A DNA stretch of 64,000 nt from Staphylococcus durrellii (GTDB lineage Bacteria > Bacillota > Bacilli > Staphylococcales > Staphylococcaceae): assembly GCF_015594545.1 (NCBI RefSeq), contig NZ_JADIIO010000001.1, positions 186,001-250,000 of the forward strand. The letters are read 5' to 3'. Every line of letters starts with the position of its first letter. Within the stretch, counting starts at the first letter, position 1. This document shows positions 26,487 to 36,408 of this stretch, piece after piece. Below the pieces are notes generated by a model that was not told where the DNA came from, ran no database searches, and saw nothing but the letters and a program-made list of their open reading frames with translations. Position numbers and translations under genes: made by a program.

Positions 26487-26866
26487 CCTTTCCCCTCCTT
26501 GTTACAAACTCAACAAAACACCTAAACTAAAGATATAAACTTATAGTACTTTACAATAAATATACGTATTTATAAAAGAAAAAGTTCATCATACCGGATG
26601 AACTTTTTTAAGATGTATTGTTCATAATAATAAATACAACTCATTATGAGCTTAAATGAGTACAAAATTCCAATAAAACCATTTCGTACTACTTTGAATA
26701 AATGTTAAAGGAATAAATATGTACAACTATAAAAAGGATTGATGATAAAAGGACGTTAGAAAGTATGCCATTTTTTATGTGAGCTGGATTTTTTGATGAA
26801 CTCATTTTGTAAAATCAGTCAAATATCAATAACTATTAATAGTATTTCTTATAAATATATAAGTTA
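26487..26866. other. Intergenic region between the divergent ECF and GIY-YIG operons
   Basis: Very AT-rich, about 380 bp. It holds a perfect hairpin at 26578-26609 (AAAAGTTCATC / GATGAACTTTTTT) with no obvious gene to terminate on either strand, so it could mark the end of a small transcript. No credible ORF over about ten codons with a ribosome site was seen. Confidence 0.5.
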
Positions 26867-26895
26867 TTGAATGCTCTATATTACTATTCTATAAT
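26867..26895 (+). promoter_or_regulatory. Sigma-A promoter of the GIY-YIG/DUF2075-MazG unit
   Basis: -35 TTGAAT (26867-26872), 17-bp spacer, -10 TATAAT (26890-26895), 37 bp before the ATG. The two-gene unit thus appears to carry its own promoter. Confidence 0.75.
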
Positions 26896-26932
26896 TATGG
26901 TAAATAGTTAAAAATAAGAAAAGGTGACTCAT

Positions 26933-28663
26933 ATGACTACAGATAATAAATTAATGGTAAAAAAAATAAACTATACTGTAGAAAATTTAAACAATATTGT
27001 TGAAGAGTGGGCTAAAGTAGAAGAATCTAAATATTTATTAAGATATCCAACAGTCTATATAATAAATGATAAAAAGAAGAAACACGAAGTTGAAATATAT
27101 GTTGGAGAAACTGCAGACATTAATAGTAGAACGAAACAACATTTGAAAGTAGATTCAAAAATTAAACAATACTGGTGCGACTTCTCAAATTCAAAAACTT
27201 CATCAATGTATGTTATAGGTCATCCTTTTTTTAATAAATCTCTAACATTAGATATAGAAAATAGATTAATGCAATATTTGTCTAGTGTAGATAATGTAAA
27301 ATCATTATTTAATAGTAGAACAAATAAACAAAATGAGTATTATACATCAGATAAATTAGATCAAATATTTAATAATATATGGAGTTCTTTACATAAGAAA
27401 GACAGTGATTTATTTCCGATAGAGAGTGTTGTGAGAGATTCAGCAATATTTAAAGCATCTCCATTTCATAAATTAACTCCAGAGCAAAATAATGCAAAAG
27501 ATGAAATAATTTCTAAAATAAAAATAGCTCTTCATCAACAAGTAGATAATCAATTAATACTTGTAGAAGGTGAAGCTGGTTCTGGTAAAACGGTATTGAT
27601 GAGTACTCTTTTTTATGAGTTGAAAAAATTTAATAATGAAGATTTTTTTAACAATTTAGATGTGCATCTTTTAATAAATCATGAACAACAATTGAAAGTT
27701 TATAAGCAGATTGCAGAAAAGTTAGGATTAATATCTAAAAAGCATGATATCATCAAAAAACCTACTAGTTTTATAATGAACAGGGAGGCAAATGATAAAG
27801 TAGATGTAGTGATTATTGATGAAGCCCATTTGTTATTGACCCAAGGAAAAATGTCATATAAAGGAGAGGGACATTTAAAAGATATTCTTGAAAGAGCAAA
27901 AGTTGTAGTTGCGGTATTTGATAGTAAACAAATACTTAGTAGAGAACAAATATGGGAATTTAATACTTTAAATGAATTGGTTGAAAGTACAAAAAAGAAA
28001 GATAATTACATATTATTAAAAAATCAATTGAGGATAAACAGTAGTGTTGAAACTATTAAATGGATTAGGCAACTAATTGACGAACAAGTTATTAATAAAA
28101 TACCATACGATAATAAAGGCTATGATATAAAAATATTTGATGATCCACAGTCATTGGAAAATGAAATTAGAAAAAAGGCTAAATCAACTAAATCTGGTAT
28201 TTCTAGGATATTAGCTACTTTTGATTGGAAATATAATGGAAACAAAAAACCACAAGGTGATAACTATTGGAGGGTCAAGATAGGCGACTGGTCAATGCCT
28301 TGGAATTTACAACTTAAAACATTGCGAGGAGAAAAAAATCGCTCTTGGGCCGAGCAAACGAATACAATAAATGAAGTTGGGTCAACATTCACTATACAAG
28401 GTTTTGACTTGAACTATGCAGGGGTTGTTATAGGACCGTCTGTTAAATTTAGAGATGGAAAAATAGTATTTGATAAAAGTGAAAGCCAAAATTCTAAAGC
28501 AACTCAGAATAGAACATTATCTGATAAATCGAAGCAAAACTTTGCAGAACAGTTATTGAAAAATGAATTAAATGTTTTAATGACACGTGGAGTTAATGGT
28601 TTGTATATATATGCAGTAGACAAAGAATTAAACGAAGCATTGAAAGAAGCTTATAAAGGGTGA
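26933..28663 (+). CDS. GIY-YIG nuclease-DUF2075 helicase-like fusion
   Basis: A 576-residue protein. The N-terminal GIY-YIG-like nuclease domain spans about residues 38-130, with TVYI (40-43), YVGET (56-60), Arg66, and the metal-binding Glu109 in DIENRL. The DUF2075 (Schlafen group 3-like DNA/RNA helicase) domain follows: Q-motif-like LTPEQ near 181, Walker A GEAGSGKT (213-220), DEAH (296-299), STFTIQGFDLNYAGVVIGP near 475 and LMTRGVNGLYIY near the end. It may cut or remodel nucleic acid in an ATP-driven way. It is followed after 4 bp by a MazG-type gene. ATG 26933 follows AAAAGGTG; an in-frame GTG at 26924 overlaps that site. Function inferred; the arrangement is typical of defence genes. 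Confidence 0.8.
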   Translation: MTTDNKLMVKKINYTVENLNNIVEEWAKVEESKYLLRYPTVYIINDKKKKHEVEIYVGETADINSRTKQHLKVDSKIKQYWCDFSNSKTSSMYVIGHPFFNKSLTLDIENRLMQYLSSVDNVKSLFNSRTNKQNEYYTSDKLDQIFNNIWSSLHKKDSDLFPIESVVRDSAIFKASPFHKLTPEQNNAKDEIISKIKIALHQQVDNQLILVEGEAGSGKTVLMSTLFYELKKFNNEDFFNNLDVHLLINHEQQLKVYKQIAEKLGLISKKHDIIKKPTSFIMNREANDKVDVVIIDEAHLLLTQGKMSYKGEGHLKDILERAKVVVAVFDSKQILSREQIWEFNTLNELVESTKKKDNYILLKNQLRINSSVETIKWIRQLIDEQVINKIPYDNKGYDIKIFDDPQSLENEIRKKAKSTKSGISRILATFDWKYNGNKKPQGDNYWRVKIGDWSMPWNLQLKTLRGEKNRSWAEQTNTINEVGSTFTIQGFDLNYAGVVIGPSVKFRDGKIVFDKSESQNSKATQNRTLSDKSKQNFAEQLLKNELNVLMTRGVNGLYIYAVDKELNEALKEAYKG

Positions 28664-28667
28664 GGCT

Positions 28668-29006
28668 ATGGATGAAATTAAGTATTTAATTAAAGAAGTG
28701 AATAAATTTCGAGATGATCGTAATTGGAGGCAGTTTCATAATGAAAAAGATTTAGCTCTATCAATTTCATTAGAAGCTTCCGAGTTGTTAGAACTATTTC
28801 AATGGAAAGATTCAGAAGAAGTAGTTCAAGAAAAAAAAGTCAGGTTAGCAGAAGAATTAGCAGACGTCTTAATATATAGTTATATGTTAGCTGATAATTT
28901 AGATTTTAATATAACAGATATAGTTGAAGATAAATTAAAGAAAAATAATATTAAGTATCCAATTTCAAAAAGTAGAAATAATAAAATTAAATATAATGAT
29001 TTGTGA
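28668..29006 (+). CDS. MazG-like nucleotide pyrophosphohydrolase
   Basis: A 112-residue all-helical protein of the MazG/dCTPase-like superfamily. The magnesium-binding pattern ExxE..ExxD is intact: Glu36, Glu39 in LEASELLELFQW and Glu63, Asp66 in AEELADVLIY. It should hydrolyse (d)NTPs or related nucleotides to monophosphate and pyrophosphate. The start is 4 bp after the GIY-YIG/DUF2075 stop, with GGGTGAGG embedded in the preceding stop region, so the two are co-translated. The terminator hairpin begins at its stop codon. Confidence 0.88.
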   Translation: MDEIKYLIKEVNKFRDDRNWRQFHNEKDLALSISLEASELLELFQWKDSEEVVQEKKVRLAEELADVLIYSYMLADNLDFNITDIVEDKLKKNNIKYPISKSRNNKIKYNDL

Positions 29007-29034
29007 AGACTTCGTAATTGAAGTCTTTTTTTTA
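29006..29034 (+). terminator. Terminator of the GIY-YIG/DUF2075-MazG unit
   Basis: AAGACTTC / GAAGTCTT hairpin overlapping the stop codon and followed by eight or more Ts. Confidence 0.9.
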
Positions 29035-29227
29035 TTTAAAAATACTTTATATGTGTAATTTGCCAAAACATCATAAAATTATATATATTAACAAAAATTC
29101 TTTAATAAATTTAAAAAATGTATTGCTTTTACATAATTATAGTATAAAATCTATATTAGTGATATTATTTATCTTTTAAATTGATTAAAACTTAAATAAT
29201 TTTAAAAAAACTAGGAGGTATTGTTGA

Positions 29228-30256
29228 GTGAAAAAAGTTTTATTTTTGATAGTTTCTGTTTTGTTTTTGCTAGTTGCATGTAGTACAGGTGATGCTGATA
29301 CTGATACTGATTCAAAAGATGACAAGAAAAATTCAGATAAATTAAAAGCATCAAATAAAATGAAAACATTTAAAATAGGGCAAGTGATTGATGCAGATGG
29401 TGTAGACATTAAACTTGATAAAGTTGAATATGTTACTAACTATGATGAATACAGTGCGCCAGAAAATGGTAAGGCTGTAAAAGTATATTTGAAATTTAAA
29501 AATAACAATGATGATCAAGTGCTTATGGATTCTTCAGATTATACTATGAAAGTTAATAGTGAGAATTATGAACAATGGTATGGTAATGAAGATATGCATG
29601 ATGGATTTACCCATCAATTAAATAAAGGGAATACGGCTTCGGGATACATAACTTATGATGTGCCGGATAGTAATAATTATACATTGGAAATGAATGCTTC
29701 GCCTAAGTTTGCAAATGTAAAAGCAAAATGGGAAATTAAAAAATCTGATATCAAAGGCGCTAGCAATTCTAATAATACAGCGGATGAAAGCACAAATGAT
29801 GATGTGGCCGCAACTGATACATCAACTGATAATGAAGATGAAGGTGATTCAGATAGTGATGAAATTACTTATACAGCTGAAGAATATAATGACTTAGTTG
29901 ATGAGTATAATGGACTAACTGATGGAGAAAAGATGGATCATGTAAGTAGAGAAGTTATAGAAATCGAATATACTCAATTAGAAGATCGTATAGAAAAATT
30001 ATATGATCAGCAAACAGAAGAAGCGGATAAAGAGTATCAAAAAGAAATGGACGAACTAGATAAACAAGAAAAAGCAGATGAAGAACAACAAGCTAAAGAA
30101 GACAAAGAATTTGAAGAGCAGCAAAAGAAAGAAGAAGAAGAGTATCAGAAAGAATTAGATGAAGAAGCTAAACAAGAAGCTGAAGATGAAAAAGCTGAGA
30201 AAGCTGCAGATGAGCAACAAGAAAAAGAAGATAAACAAATGGAAGAACAATTATAA
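29228..30256 (+). CDS. DUF4352 lipoprotein with acidic coiled-coil tail
   Basis: A 342-residue lipoprotein (lipobox LLVAC, Cys18). After a short Asp/Lys linker, residues about 45-175 form an immunoglobulin-like DUF4352 domain (FKIGQVIDADGVDIKLDKVEY, AVKVYLKFKNNNDDQ). The C-terminal third is highly acidic and Glu/Lys/Gln-rich, predicted long coiled coil. The start is GTG at 29228, with AGGAGG upstream; TTG codons just before are less well spaced. It is followed after 28 bp by a DUF4064 membrane protein, and the pair probably forms an operon. Function unknown; extracellular, membrane-tethered. Confidence 0.75.
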   Translation: MKKVLFLIVSVLFLLVACSTGDADTDTDSKDDKKNSDKLKASNKMKTFKIGQVIDADGVDIKLDKVEYVTNYDEYSAPENGKAVKVYLKFKNNNDDQVLMDSSDYTMKVNSENYEQWYGNEDMHDGFTHQLNKGNTASGYITYDVPDSNNYTLEMNASPKFANVKAKWEIKKSDIKGASNSNNTADESTNDDVAATDTSTDNEDEGDSDSDEITYTAEEYNDLVDEYNGLTDGEKMDHVSREVIEIEYTQLEDRIEKLYDQQTEEADKEYQKEMDELDKQEKADEEQQAKEDKEFEEQQKKEEEEYQKELDEEAKQEAEDEKAEKAADEQQEKEDKQMEEQL

Positions 30257-30284
30257 TTTTAAAAAGTGTATGGAGGAATAATTG

Positions 30285-30629
30285 ATGGAAGCTTATAAAA
30301 AACAAACAAACAGAGTTGCTGAAACAATTCTAGGGATTTTAGGTAGTGTATTTGGAATTTTTGGTGGTTTATTTGCCATTGTATTTGATGGATTAGATGC
30401 TTCATTTAATAATACTAGCGGCAGTGAAATTACAGGACTTGGAATAAGTGTCATTTTAGTATGTATCATAACTTTGATTTTAAGTTGCATTATTAATAAA
30501 AAGCGTGTTGTTATGGGAATACTACTTATTATTGGTGGTATTTTAAACTTTATTTTTATTGGTTTCTTCGGTGTTCTTTCTGGAATATTAATTTTAGTAG
30601 CAGGAATTCTAGCTTTACTAAGAAAATAA
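30285..30629 (+). CDS. DUF4064 small membrane protein
   Basis: A 114-residue protein with four hydrophobic segments (about 10-30, 45-65, 70-90 and 92-112) separated by short loops, matching DUF4064. The ATG at 30285 follows TGGAGG. It is the intact counterpart of the pseudogene at 21921-22254 and of the N-terminal domain of the large protein at 36734. Function unknown; co-transcribed with the DUF4352 lipoprotein. Confidence 0.8.
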   Translation: MEAYKKQTNRVAETILGILGSVFGIFGGLFAIVFDGLDASFNNTSGSEITGLGISVILVCIITLILSCIINKKRVVMGILLIIGGILNFIFIGFFGVLSGILILVAGILALLRK

Positions 30630-30635
30630 ATAACT

Positions 30636-30668
30636 AAGAGTTTGAGGGATAACCTCAAACTCTTTTTT
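30636..30668 (+). terminator. Terminator of the DUF4352/DUF4064 pair
   Basis: AAGAGTTTGAGG / CCTCAAACTCTT hairpin with T tract. Confidence 0.9.
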
Positions 30669-30682
30669 CATGTTCCAACACA

Positions 30683-30886
30683 TTAATTAATTTCCAATGG
30701 GTCTCGGACGTAAAAGGGTCTTACGCCCCATGGTTCGCTCACTGGACCTTATTCGATGTTGAAATCATGGTCTTTGAATGCTGTTAGTAATCCGTCTAAG
30801 TTATCGACTTCAATTGATAAATTGGGTACAGGTGTGCCTGAGCGACCTTCTGTTAAAAAACTAATTCGTAATTGCTCTAATAAAAA
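30683..30886 (-). pseudogene. Remnant of a VOC (glyoxalase-fold) gene
   Basis: Translating the minus strand gives FLTEGRSGTPVPNLSIEV, DNLDGLLTAFKDHDFNIE, a stop codon, then GPVSEPWGVRPFYVRD and PLEIN with a final stop. The string around EPWGVRPFYVRDP is a typical VOC-family C-terminus. The internal TAA replaces what is usually Tyr, and no start or N-terminal half is found upstream, so the gene is dead. Confidence 0.7.
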
Positions 30887-31168
30887 CTAACATCATATCT
30901 ATATTTGGTAAAAGTAACTAGATTAATGGCTAAATTAATTATTTCTGATTATATGGCTAACAAGTTATAAATTATAGGAAATGTTAAGTATGGTTTTTAC
31001 GATGTAATTAGCCACACATGCATGAATCCCCTCACTATTTGGTAGTAAGGGGATTGGTGTATCGATGTTAGCTAATTCAATTGGTTGTGTTGTGGTATCG
31101 CAACAACGTCGTAAGTTTTAGATAATTAAGGTTTCTTTATCACTTATGTGATTCAAATAGTTAGCAAT
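30887..31168. other. Decayed stretch between the VOC remnant and blaI
   Basis: No complete gene. A minus-strand frame from about 31122 to 30968 is open and reads like protein (DTTTQPIELANIDTPIPLL, then PNSEGIHACVANYI) but has no start codon; it looks like another gene fragment. An ATCCCCT/AGGGGAT palindrome lies at about 31026-31053. Confidence 0.4.
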
Positions 31169-31549
31169 TTATTTTTCGCTAATATCATTTAAAATATCAC
31201 GCAATTCTTTAATTTCTTCAGCACTTAGTTCTTCATGTTGTGCAAAGTTAAGCACTAAATTTTTCATGTCTCCGCCATATAATTTATTGAGAAAGTTTTT
31301 AGCTGTTTTCAACTTAATGTTATCTTCTTTAACATTAGATGAGTAATAATAAATACGATTAGATTTATGGCGCGTCAAAATTTCTTTCTTATATAAACGT
31401 GTTATTAATGTCCGAATAGTTTTTTCACTGATTTCTTTATATTGTTGGATCTCGAAAACAATTTCGTTAGCAGATGCTGATTTTTTATCCCATATTACAT
31501 TCATAACGTCCCATTCAGCGGCGGTTATTTCAATTTGATTATTGAGCAC
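31169..31549 (-). CDS. blaI: BlaI penicillinase repressor
   Basis: A 126-residue winged-helix repressor of the BlaI/MecI/CopY family: [24 protein letters not shown] and [17 protein letters not shown] form the DNA-binding part, and the C-terminal helices ([21 protein letters not shown]) dimerise. It represses blaZ and blaR1-blaI by binding the TACA-N2-TGTA operators at 33343 and 33374 and is cleaved upon BlaR1 signalling. Its start overlaps the end of blaR1 by 11 bp. Confidence 0.95.
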   Translation of the reverse strand: MLNNQIEITAAEWDVMNVIWDKKSASANEIVFEIQQYKEISEKTIRTLITRLYKKEILTRHKSNRIYYYSSNVKEDNIKLKTAKNFLNKLYGGDMKNLVLNFAQHEELSAEEIKELRDILNDISEK

Positions 31550-33296
31550 TTAAAACACCCATTTCTTTTAATATTTCTTTGCTAATAGATTCAGCATTTT
31601 TTCCTGAAGCATTTTCATCAGATAAATGTGTAGAAAAATAATATGTGTCCTGATTCGTTTTTACATAACCGACAAACCATCCATTCTTTTGTTTGCCATT
31701 TACTATACCTGTTCCAGTTTTACCATATAGCGCATAGTTACTGTTTTTATTTATCAATAATGATGAGGATAGTTGGTTTTTTTGAGCCTTACTAAAATGA
31801 GTATTATGTTCCATCAAACGATTTAAAACGATGACTTGTTCAAGGTTAGAAATTTTTAAATCATTTTCCATCCAGTAAGCATTATAATTACCCAAATTTT
31901 GATTTCCATAATTCAATTGATTGAGTTGATTGGCTGTATAATTTTTAGGTATTTGATTACTAATGCGTTCAAAGTACCAATTAACTGAATTTTGCATTGC
32001 TGTAGTTAAATTTTGATTTTTATTCCATGAAGCGAAAGGATAATTTTTGTGATTCCATTTTATAAGTGAATTATTACTAGTTATTACATTACGATCTAGT
32101 CCGAACATGGCTAAATAAATTTTATAAGTAGAATCCGGAGAATATCTTTTTCTACTCTCTTGTTCATTATAAATATAATATTCTTTTTTCTTCGAGCTAT
32201 ACATTACGAATGAACCTTTGTTTGTAGCAAAGTTTTTACTTTTATCAATGGTCTGATAATTACTCTTTAATGGATCCCTGTATTTATTATCAGTCAATGA
32301 TTGTCCCATTAAAAACTGACTTTGAAAAATGATTAAAAATAGACTGAATACATAAGTCAGTATCAGAATCGTTTTTGGCTGCTTTTTAAAATTAATTTTT
32401 TTAATATTAATAAGTCTTTTTTTGAGTAAAGTTTTATCCCCGTTAAATGCATGACTTAACATATTTTTATTGAAAGATTTAAACTTTAATGCAGACATCA
32501 TAATCGTTTCGGCATAGGTTTTAAATTCACTTCTTTGAATATTTTTTAACACAAATATATCAGCTTCAACTTCATTATCACGAGTCATCAAACGTTTAAC
32601 AACAGGCATCAATGGATTATAACTCATGATGATAGAAAATATAGTAAAGATAATTAAGTGTAGCGTGTCTTTATTTTTAGCATGAGCATATTCATGAAAT
32701 ATTATATATTTTAAACTTTGTTCTTCTAAATCTTTAAAATATGAAGTAGGAATTAAAATATAAAATTTTCCATACCAAAAAGTTAATGGAGATTGAACGA
32801 ACGCTGATTTCTTAATCACAATATTATTTGTTAATTGATGGTTATTAAGTATCTTAGCTAATTTGTATTTTTCATCTTTATTTAAATAAAAACTTTGTTT
32901 TCTTAATTTATTAAGATAAAGCAATGAATTTATAAATTTAATACTGAAAACGATGATTAGAACAATCCATAGTATTGTGAATATAGCATTTATATATTCC
33001 CAATTTACCTTATGAATATTTGTTGTTAAATCTTGAGCATGATTAGTTGTACTTATATTATCACTTAAACTCTTATTGTCATCACTTACTTTAGTGTTTG
33101 ATTTATTAAAATGATTAAGTTTTGACAAAGAGAATTTAAATGGTATGAAAGGGATTAGACCTGCAATAATAGTTATGTACCAAATTTTATAACTAAATCG
33201 GTAATTAAAATAGCGGTCTAATATATATCTAAATAATAATAATAATAGAAATATAAAAGTAAAGCTTATTACACTTATAATAAGTAATTTAGCCAT
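31539..33296 (-). CDS. blaR1: BlaR1 beta-lactam sensor-transducer
   Basis: A 585-residue membrane protein, the classical BlaR1 length. The N-terminal half has four membrane helices and the M56 metallopeptidase motif FHEYAHAKN. The extracellular C-terminal penicillin-binding sensor domain shows the acylated STYK motif and KTGTG. Beta-lactam acylation activates the protease and lifts BlaI repression. The ATG at 33296 after GGTGAG is preferred to an upstream TTG at 33314. Confidence 0.95.
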   Translation of the reverse strand: MAKLLIISVISFTFIFLLLLLFRYILDRYFNYRFSYKIWYITIIAGLIPFIPFKFSLSKLNHFNKSNTKVSDDNKSLSDNISTTNHAQDLTTNIHKVNWEYINAIFTILWIVLIIVFSIKFINSLLYLNKLRKQSFYLNKDEKYKLAKILNNHQLTNNIVIKKSAFVQSPLTFWYGKFYILIPTSYFKDLEEQSLKYIIFHEYAHAKNKDTLHLIIFTIFSIIMSYNPLMPVVKRLMTRDNEVEADIFVLKNIQRSEFKTYAETIMMSALKFKSFNKNMLSHAFNGDKTLLKKRLINIKKINFKKQPKTILILTYVFSLFLIIFQSQFLMGQSLTDNKYRDPLKSNYQTIDKSKNFATNKGSFVMYSSKKKEYYIYNEQESRKRYSPDSTYKIYLAMFGLDRNVITSNNSLIKWNHKNYPFASWNKNQNLTTAMQNSVNWYFERISNQIPKNYTANQLNQLNYGNQNLGNYNAYWMENDLKISNLEQVIVLNRLMEHNTHFSKAQKNQLSSSLLINKNSNYALYGKTGTGIVNGKQKNGWFVGYVKTNQDTYYFSTHLSDENASGKNAESISKEILKEMGVLSAQ

Positions 33297-33331
33297 GTAC
33301 TCACCTTCTTTCAAATACTAATAATAAACTA

Positions 33332-33361
33332 TTGACATACAGATTACAATTGTAATATTAT
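33332..33361 (+). promoter_or_regulatory. blaZ promoter
   Basis: -35 TTGACA (33332-33337), 18-bp spacer, -10 TATTAT (33356-33361). The first BlaI operator sits inside the spacer. Confidence 0.75.
33343..33356. promoter_or_regulatory. BlaI operator 1
   Basis: Perfect palindrome ATTACAATTGTAAT, containing the TACA-N2-TGTA core of BlaI/MecI operators, overlapping the blaZ promoter in the divergent blaZ-blaR1 region. Confidence 0.9.
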
Positions 33362-33373
33362 AGTGCCATAAAG

Positions 33374-34250
<877 letters not shown>

Positions 34251-34260
34251 GGATTATATA

Positions 34261-34302
34261 GCCCTAACGTATATAGCAAATTATATACGTTAGGGCATTT
34301 TT
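34261..34302 (+). terminator. Terminator of blaZ
   Basis: GCCCTAACGTATATA / TATATACGTTAGGGC perfect 15-bp stem followed by ATTTTT. Confidence 0.9.
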
Positions 34303-34429
34303 AATTACAAATCAAATGAATAAAGAACTAAAATTTTTATTTTTTAAAAAGCTCAGAATAATGTACAACCATTATGGATAGCACAAAAAACGCCCTAACT
34401 TTGAGTTAAGACGTTGTATATCTTTTCAA

Positions 34430-34648
34430 TTATTTATTTTTAAATGTGTATGCTAATGCACCGATTAATCCAAAAGTGAATACAGCAAATACGATGTTCA
34501 TAATTACTAAAGTTTCAATAATAACTGAATCTTTGCCTAAGCGTTCAAATGCATTTTGTTGCATTTCTTGTTGTGTGTTCCAATCTCCCTCGGCACGTGA
34601 AGGTTTTTCTTCAATATCTTTTTCCATTCTGTCATCTATTTTACTCAT
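34430..34648 (-). CDS. Small single-pass membrane protein (72 aa)
   Basis: Charged N-terminal half (MSKIDDRMEKDIEEKPSRAE) and one membrane helix at about residues 45-68 ending in TFKNK. The ATG at 34648 follows GGAGGG at eight bases, better than an earlier frame extension. No family recognised. A weak hairpin with an AACGCCCTAACT arm lies just downstream at about 34385. Confidence 0.6.
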   Translation of the reverse strand: MSKIDDRMEKDIEEKPSRAEGDWNTQQEMQQNAFERLGKDSVIIETLVIMNIVFAVFTFGLIGALAYTFKNK

Positions 34649-34862
34649 TGTGAATCCCTCCATTTTGTTACTTATAATTATTTTCCCTATAAATGAGCCT
34701 ATAAATCATACACGCTTAGATACTATTTAAGTGGTGAATAACCTTCAAACATACAACAATAAAATATTTAGTTAAAAATTTATATAAATATATAAAATTA
34801 AAGTTTTTATTGTTCGGAATAGGTTATTGGAATATAAAATAATTTTAAAGAGGTGTATTACT

Positions 34863-35447
34863 ATGTCTGAATTTATATCAGCTTTAGCCGGAGGTCTTAT
34901 AGCTCTAATAGGGGTTTGGTTACAATTTCGTAAAGAAGATAGGGATAAGCGCACTGATTATGAGAATGATATAAAGAGCATGATTGATTTAATAGTTTAT
35001 AAAGTAGCTAGAATTAGAAATACTAAATTGGATGAAGACACTGCATTTTTAAATAAAAAGTTTACTACTGAGATTTATTATAATATTGAACAAGATTTCA
35101 AGTCCTTGGATGAACAAGTTCAAGACTTAATAACTAATATGAGCCATCACACTAATGAATCAAATGAATTAATTCAAGATATGTTAAAACGTTTTGAGCC
35201 ATTGGAAATACAATTCAACAAGTTCAAAGTAGCATTTAAAATATATGATGACATTTACGAAGATAAGAAAAATAAAAGAACTTCTATAGTAGGTTCAAAA
35301 ATCAACTTAGATAAAGAAGTTTATGAATTCACACAAAAGATGCGTAACTTTGCTCGTAAAAATTATAATCATAAAATTTTTGAGCCTGAACTTAAAAGAC
35401 ATGAAGAAATAAAATCAAAAAATAATTATGCTATTAATGATAGATAG
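34863..35447 (+). CDS. Membrane-anchored helical protein of unknown function (194 aa)
   Basis: One N-terminal hydrophobic helix (FISALAGGLIALIGVWLQF), then about 170 mostly helical, charged residues, cytosolic by the positive-inside rule (RKEDRDKR follows the helix). ATG 34863 follows GAGGTG; an upstream in-frame TTG at 34827 lacks a site. This plan, a short membrane anchor plus cytosolic coiled domain, is seen in many uncharacterised accessory proteins. No function can be named. Confidence 0.6.
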   Translation: MSEFISALAGGLIALIGVWLQFRKEDRDKRTDYENDIKSMIDLIVYKVARIRNTKLDEDTAFLNKKFTTEIYYNIEQDFKSLDEQVQDLITNMSHHTNESNELIQDMLKRFEPLEIQFNKFKVAFKIYDDIYEDKKNKRTSIVGSKINLDKEVYEFTQKMRNFARKNYNHKIFEPELKRHEEIKSKNNYAINDR

Positions 35448-35451
35448 TAAA

Positions 35452-35487
35452 AGGTCTGAGAGATAATCTTCTCTCCAGACTCTATTT
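35452..35487 (+). terminator. Terminator after the 194-aa protein gene
   Basis: GTCTGAGAGA / TCTCTCCAGAC hairpin (one bulge) with TATTTTTA tail. Confidence 0.7.
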
Positions 35488-35561
35488 TTATATTGACAGT
35501 AGATGACTGAATCGAAAATGCGCTTGTATCATATTTTTTTCAATCTTAGTTATCCTTGCCA

Positions 35562-35613
35562 AGACGGGACTACAAAATCTTCTTATACAAATAAGATTTC
35601 TGTCTCGCTCCCG
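35562..35613. repeat. GGGACTA-type palindrome between convergent genes
   Basis: ACGGGACTACAAAATCTT.. / AAGATTTCTGTCTCGCTCCCG, an imperfect long inverted repeat related to those at 8307 and 41141. It probably terminates the N-acetyltransferase gene. Confidence 0.6.
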
Positions 35614-35622
35614 TTAAATTGA

Positions 35623-36408
35623 TTACGATTCTAGTTTATTAATCGTCACGTCTAAACCAAAGTAGTCATGCAATAACTGACGATAATTATCCTTTGTTAC
35701 ATCTTGTTGTTCTTTTTCTCCTTGTTTCGTTAAAGTAAGATGATTAAACGTCATAGTAGCTCTACCAAACGACTGTGATTGAGTAATCAATAACTGTTTT
35801 ACGAAAATAGAATCAGGATTCGACTGATTATATTCTATATTATCTTCAAATTCTTCAATAGCTCTCGGGATTAATTCTGCTTCATATAACGTCTGCCATT
35901 GATCATCTATTAATTTTTGGAGATGAACGTTTTGTTCTCTCATTAAAATAGCGCGAAATTGGCCATTAATATCTATAACGGGATCTGGATTTTCTATCGT
36001 AGTGACACGTAATGCTTTTAAAGGTAAATCTCCGAACCCAACATCAGCAATGTATTGATTGTCGTCAATAGTTACAAGCGTAGACATGTGAGAACCAGGT
36101 TGGCTACGACCGCCAGCGGGTGTATGAACAGTTGCTGAAACACTCTCTGCAGTATAACCTTGTTGATTTAAATAATACTTAAATAGTGTGTTCAACTCAT
36201 AACAAAAACCGCCACGTTGATTATTAATTATCTTATCGAAAAGATGAGCGATATCGACCTTGATAGGTATACCATTTTGTACATCAATATTTTCGAAAGG
36301 GACCGTTAACATAAAATGCTGTAAGTAATAATTAAGCGCATCTAACGTAGGCATTTCATACATAGTTGTTTCAATATTTAAGTAGTTTTCGAATAATTTT
36401 ATATTCAT
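35623..36408 (-). CDS. Arylamine N-acetyltransferase
   Basis: A 261-residue NAT-family enzyme that moves acetyl groups from acetyl-CoA to arylamines, hydrazines or related xenobiotics. The catalytic triad is complete: Cys69 in QRGGFCYELN, His107 in SQPGSHMSTLV and Asp122 in YIADVGFGD. Length and motif order are normal. A GGAGC ribosome site lies about ten bases before the ATG. Monocistronic. Confidence 0.93.
   Translation of the reverse strand: MNIKLFENYLNIETTMYEMPTLDALNYYLQHFMLTVPFENIDVQNGIPIKVDIAHLFDKIINNQRGGFCYELNTLFKYYLNQQGYTAESVSATVHTPAGGRSQPGSHMSTLVTIDDNQYIADVGFGDLPLKALRVTTIENPDPVIDINGQFRAILMREQNVHLQKLIDDQWQTLYEAELIPRAIEEFEDNIEYNQSNPDSIFVKQLLITQSQSFGRATMTFNHLTLTKQGEKEQQDVTKDNYRQLLHDYFGLDVTINKLES

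Noticed and set aside
26933..29006. Classification as a restriction-modification or known toxin-antitoxin pair
   Set aside because: No methyltransferase or specificity subunit is present, and the MazG-like protein is unrelated to the MazE/MazF toxin-antitoxin proteins.
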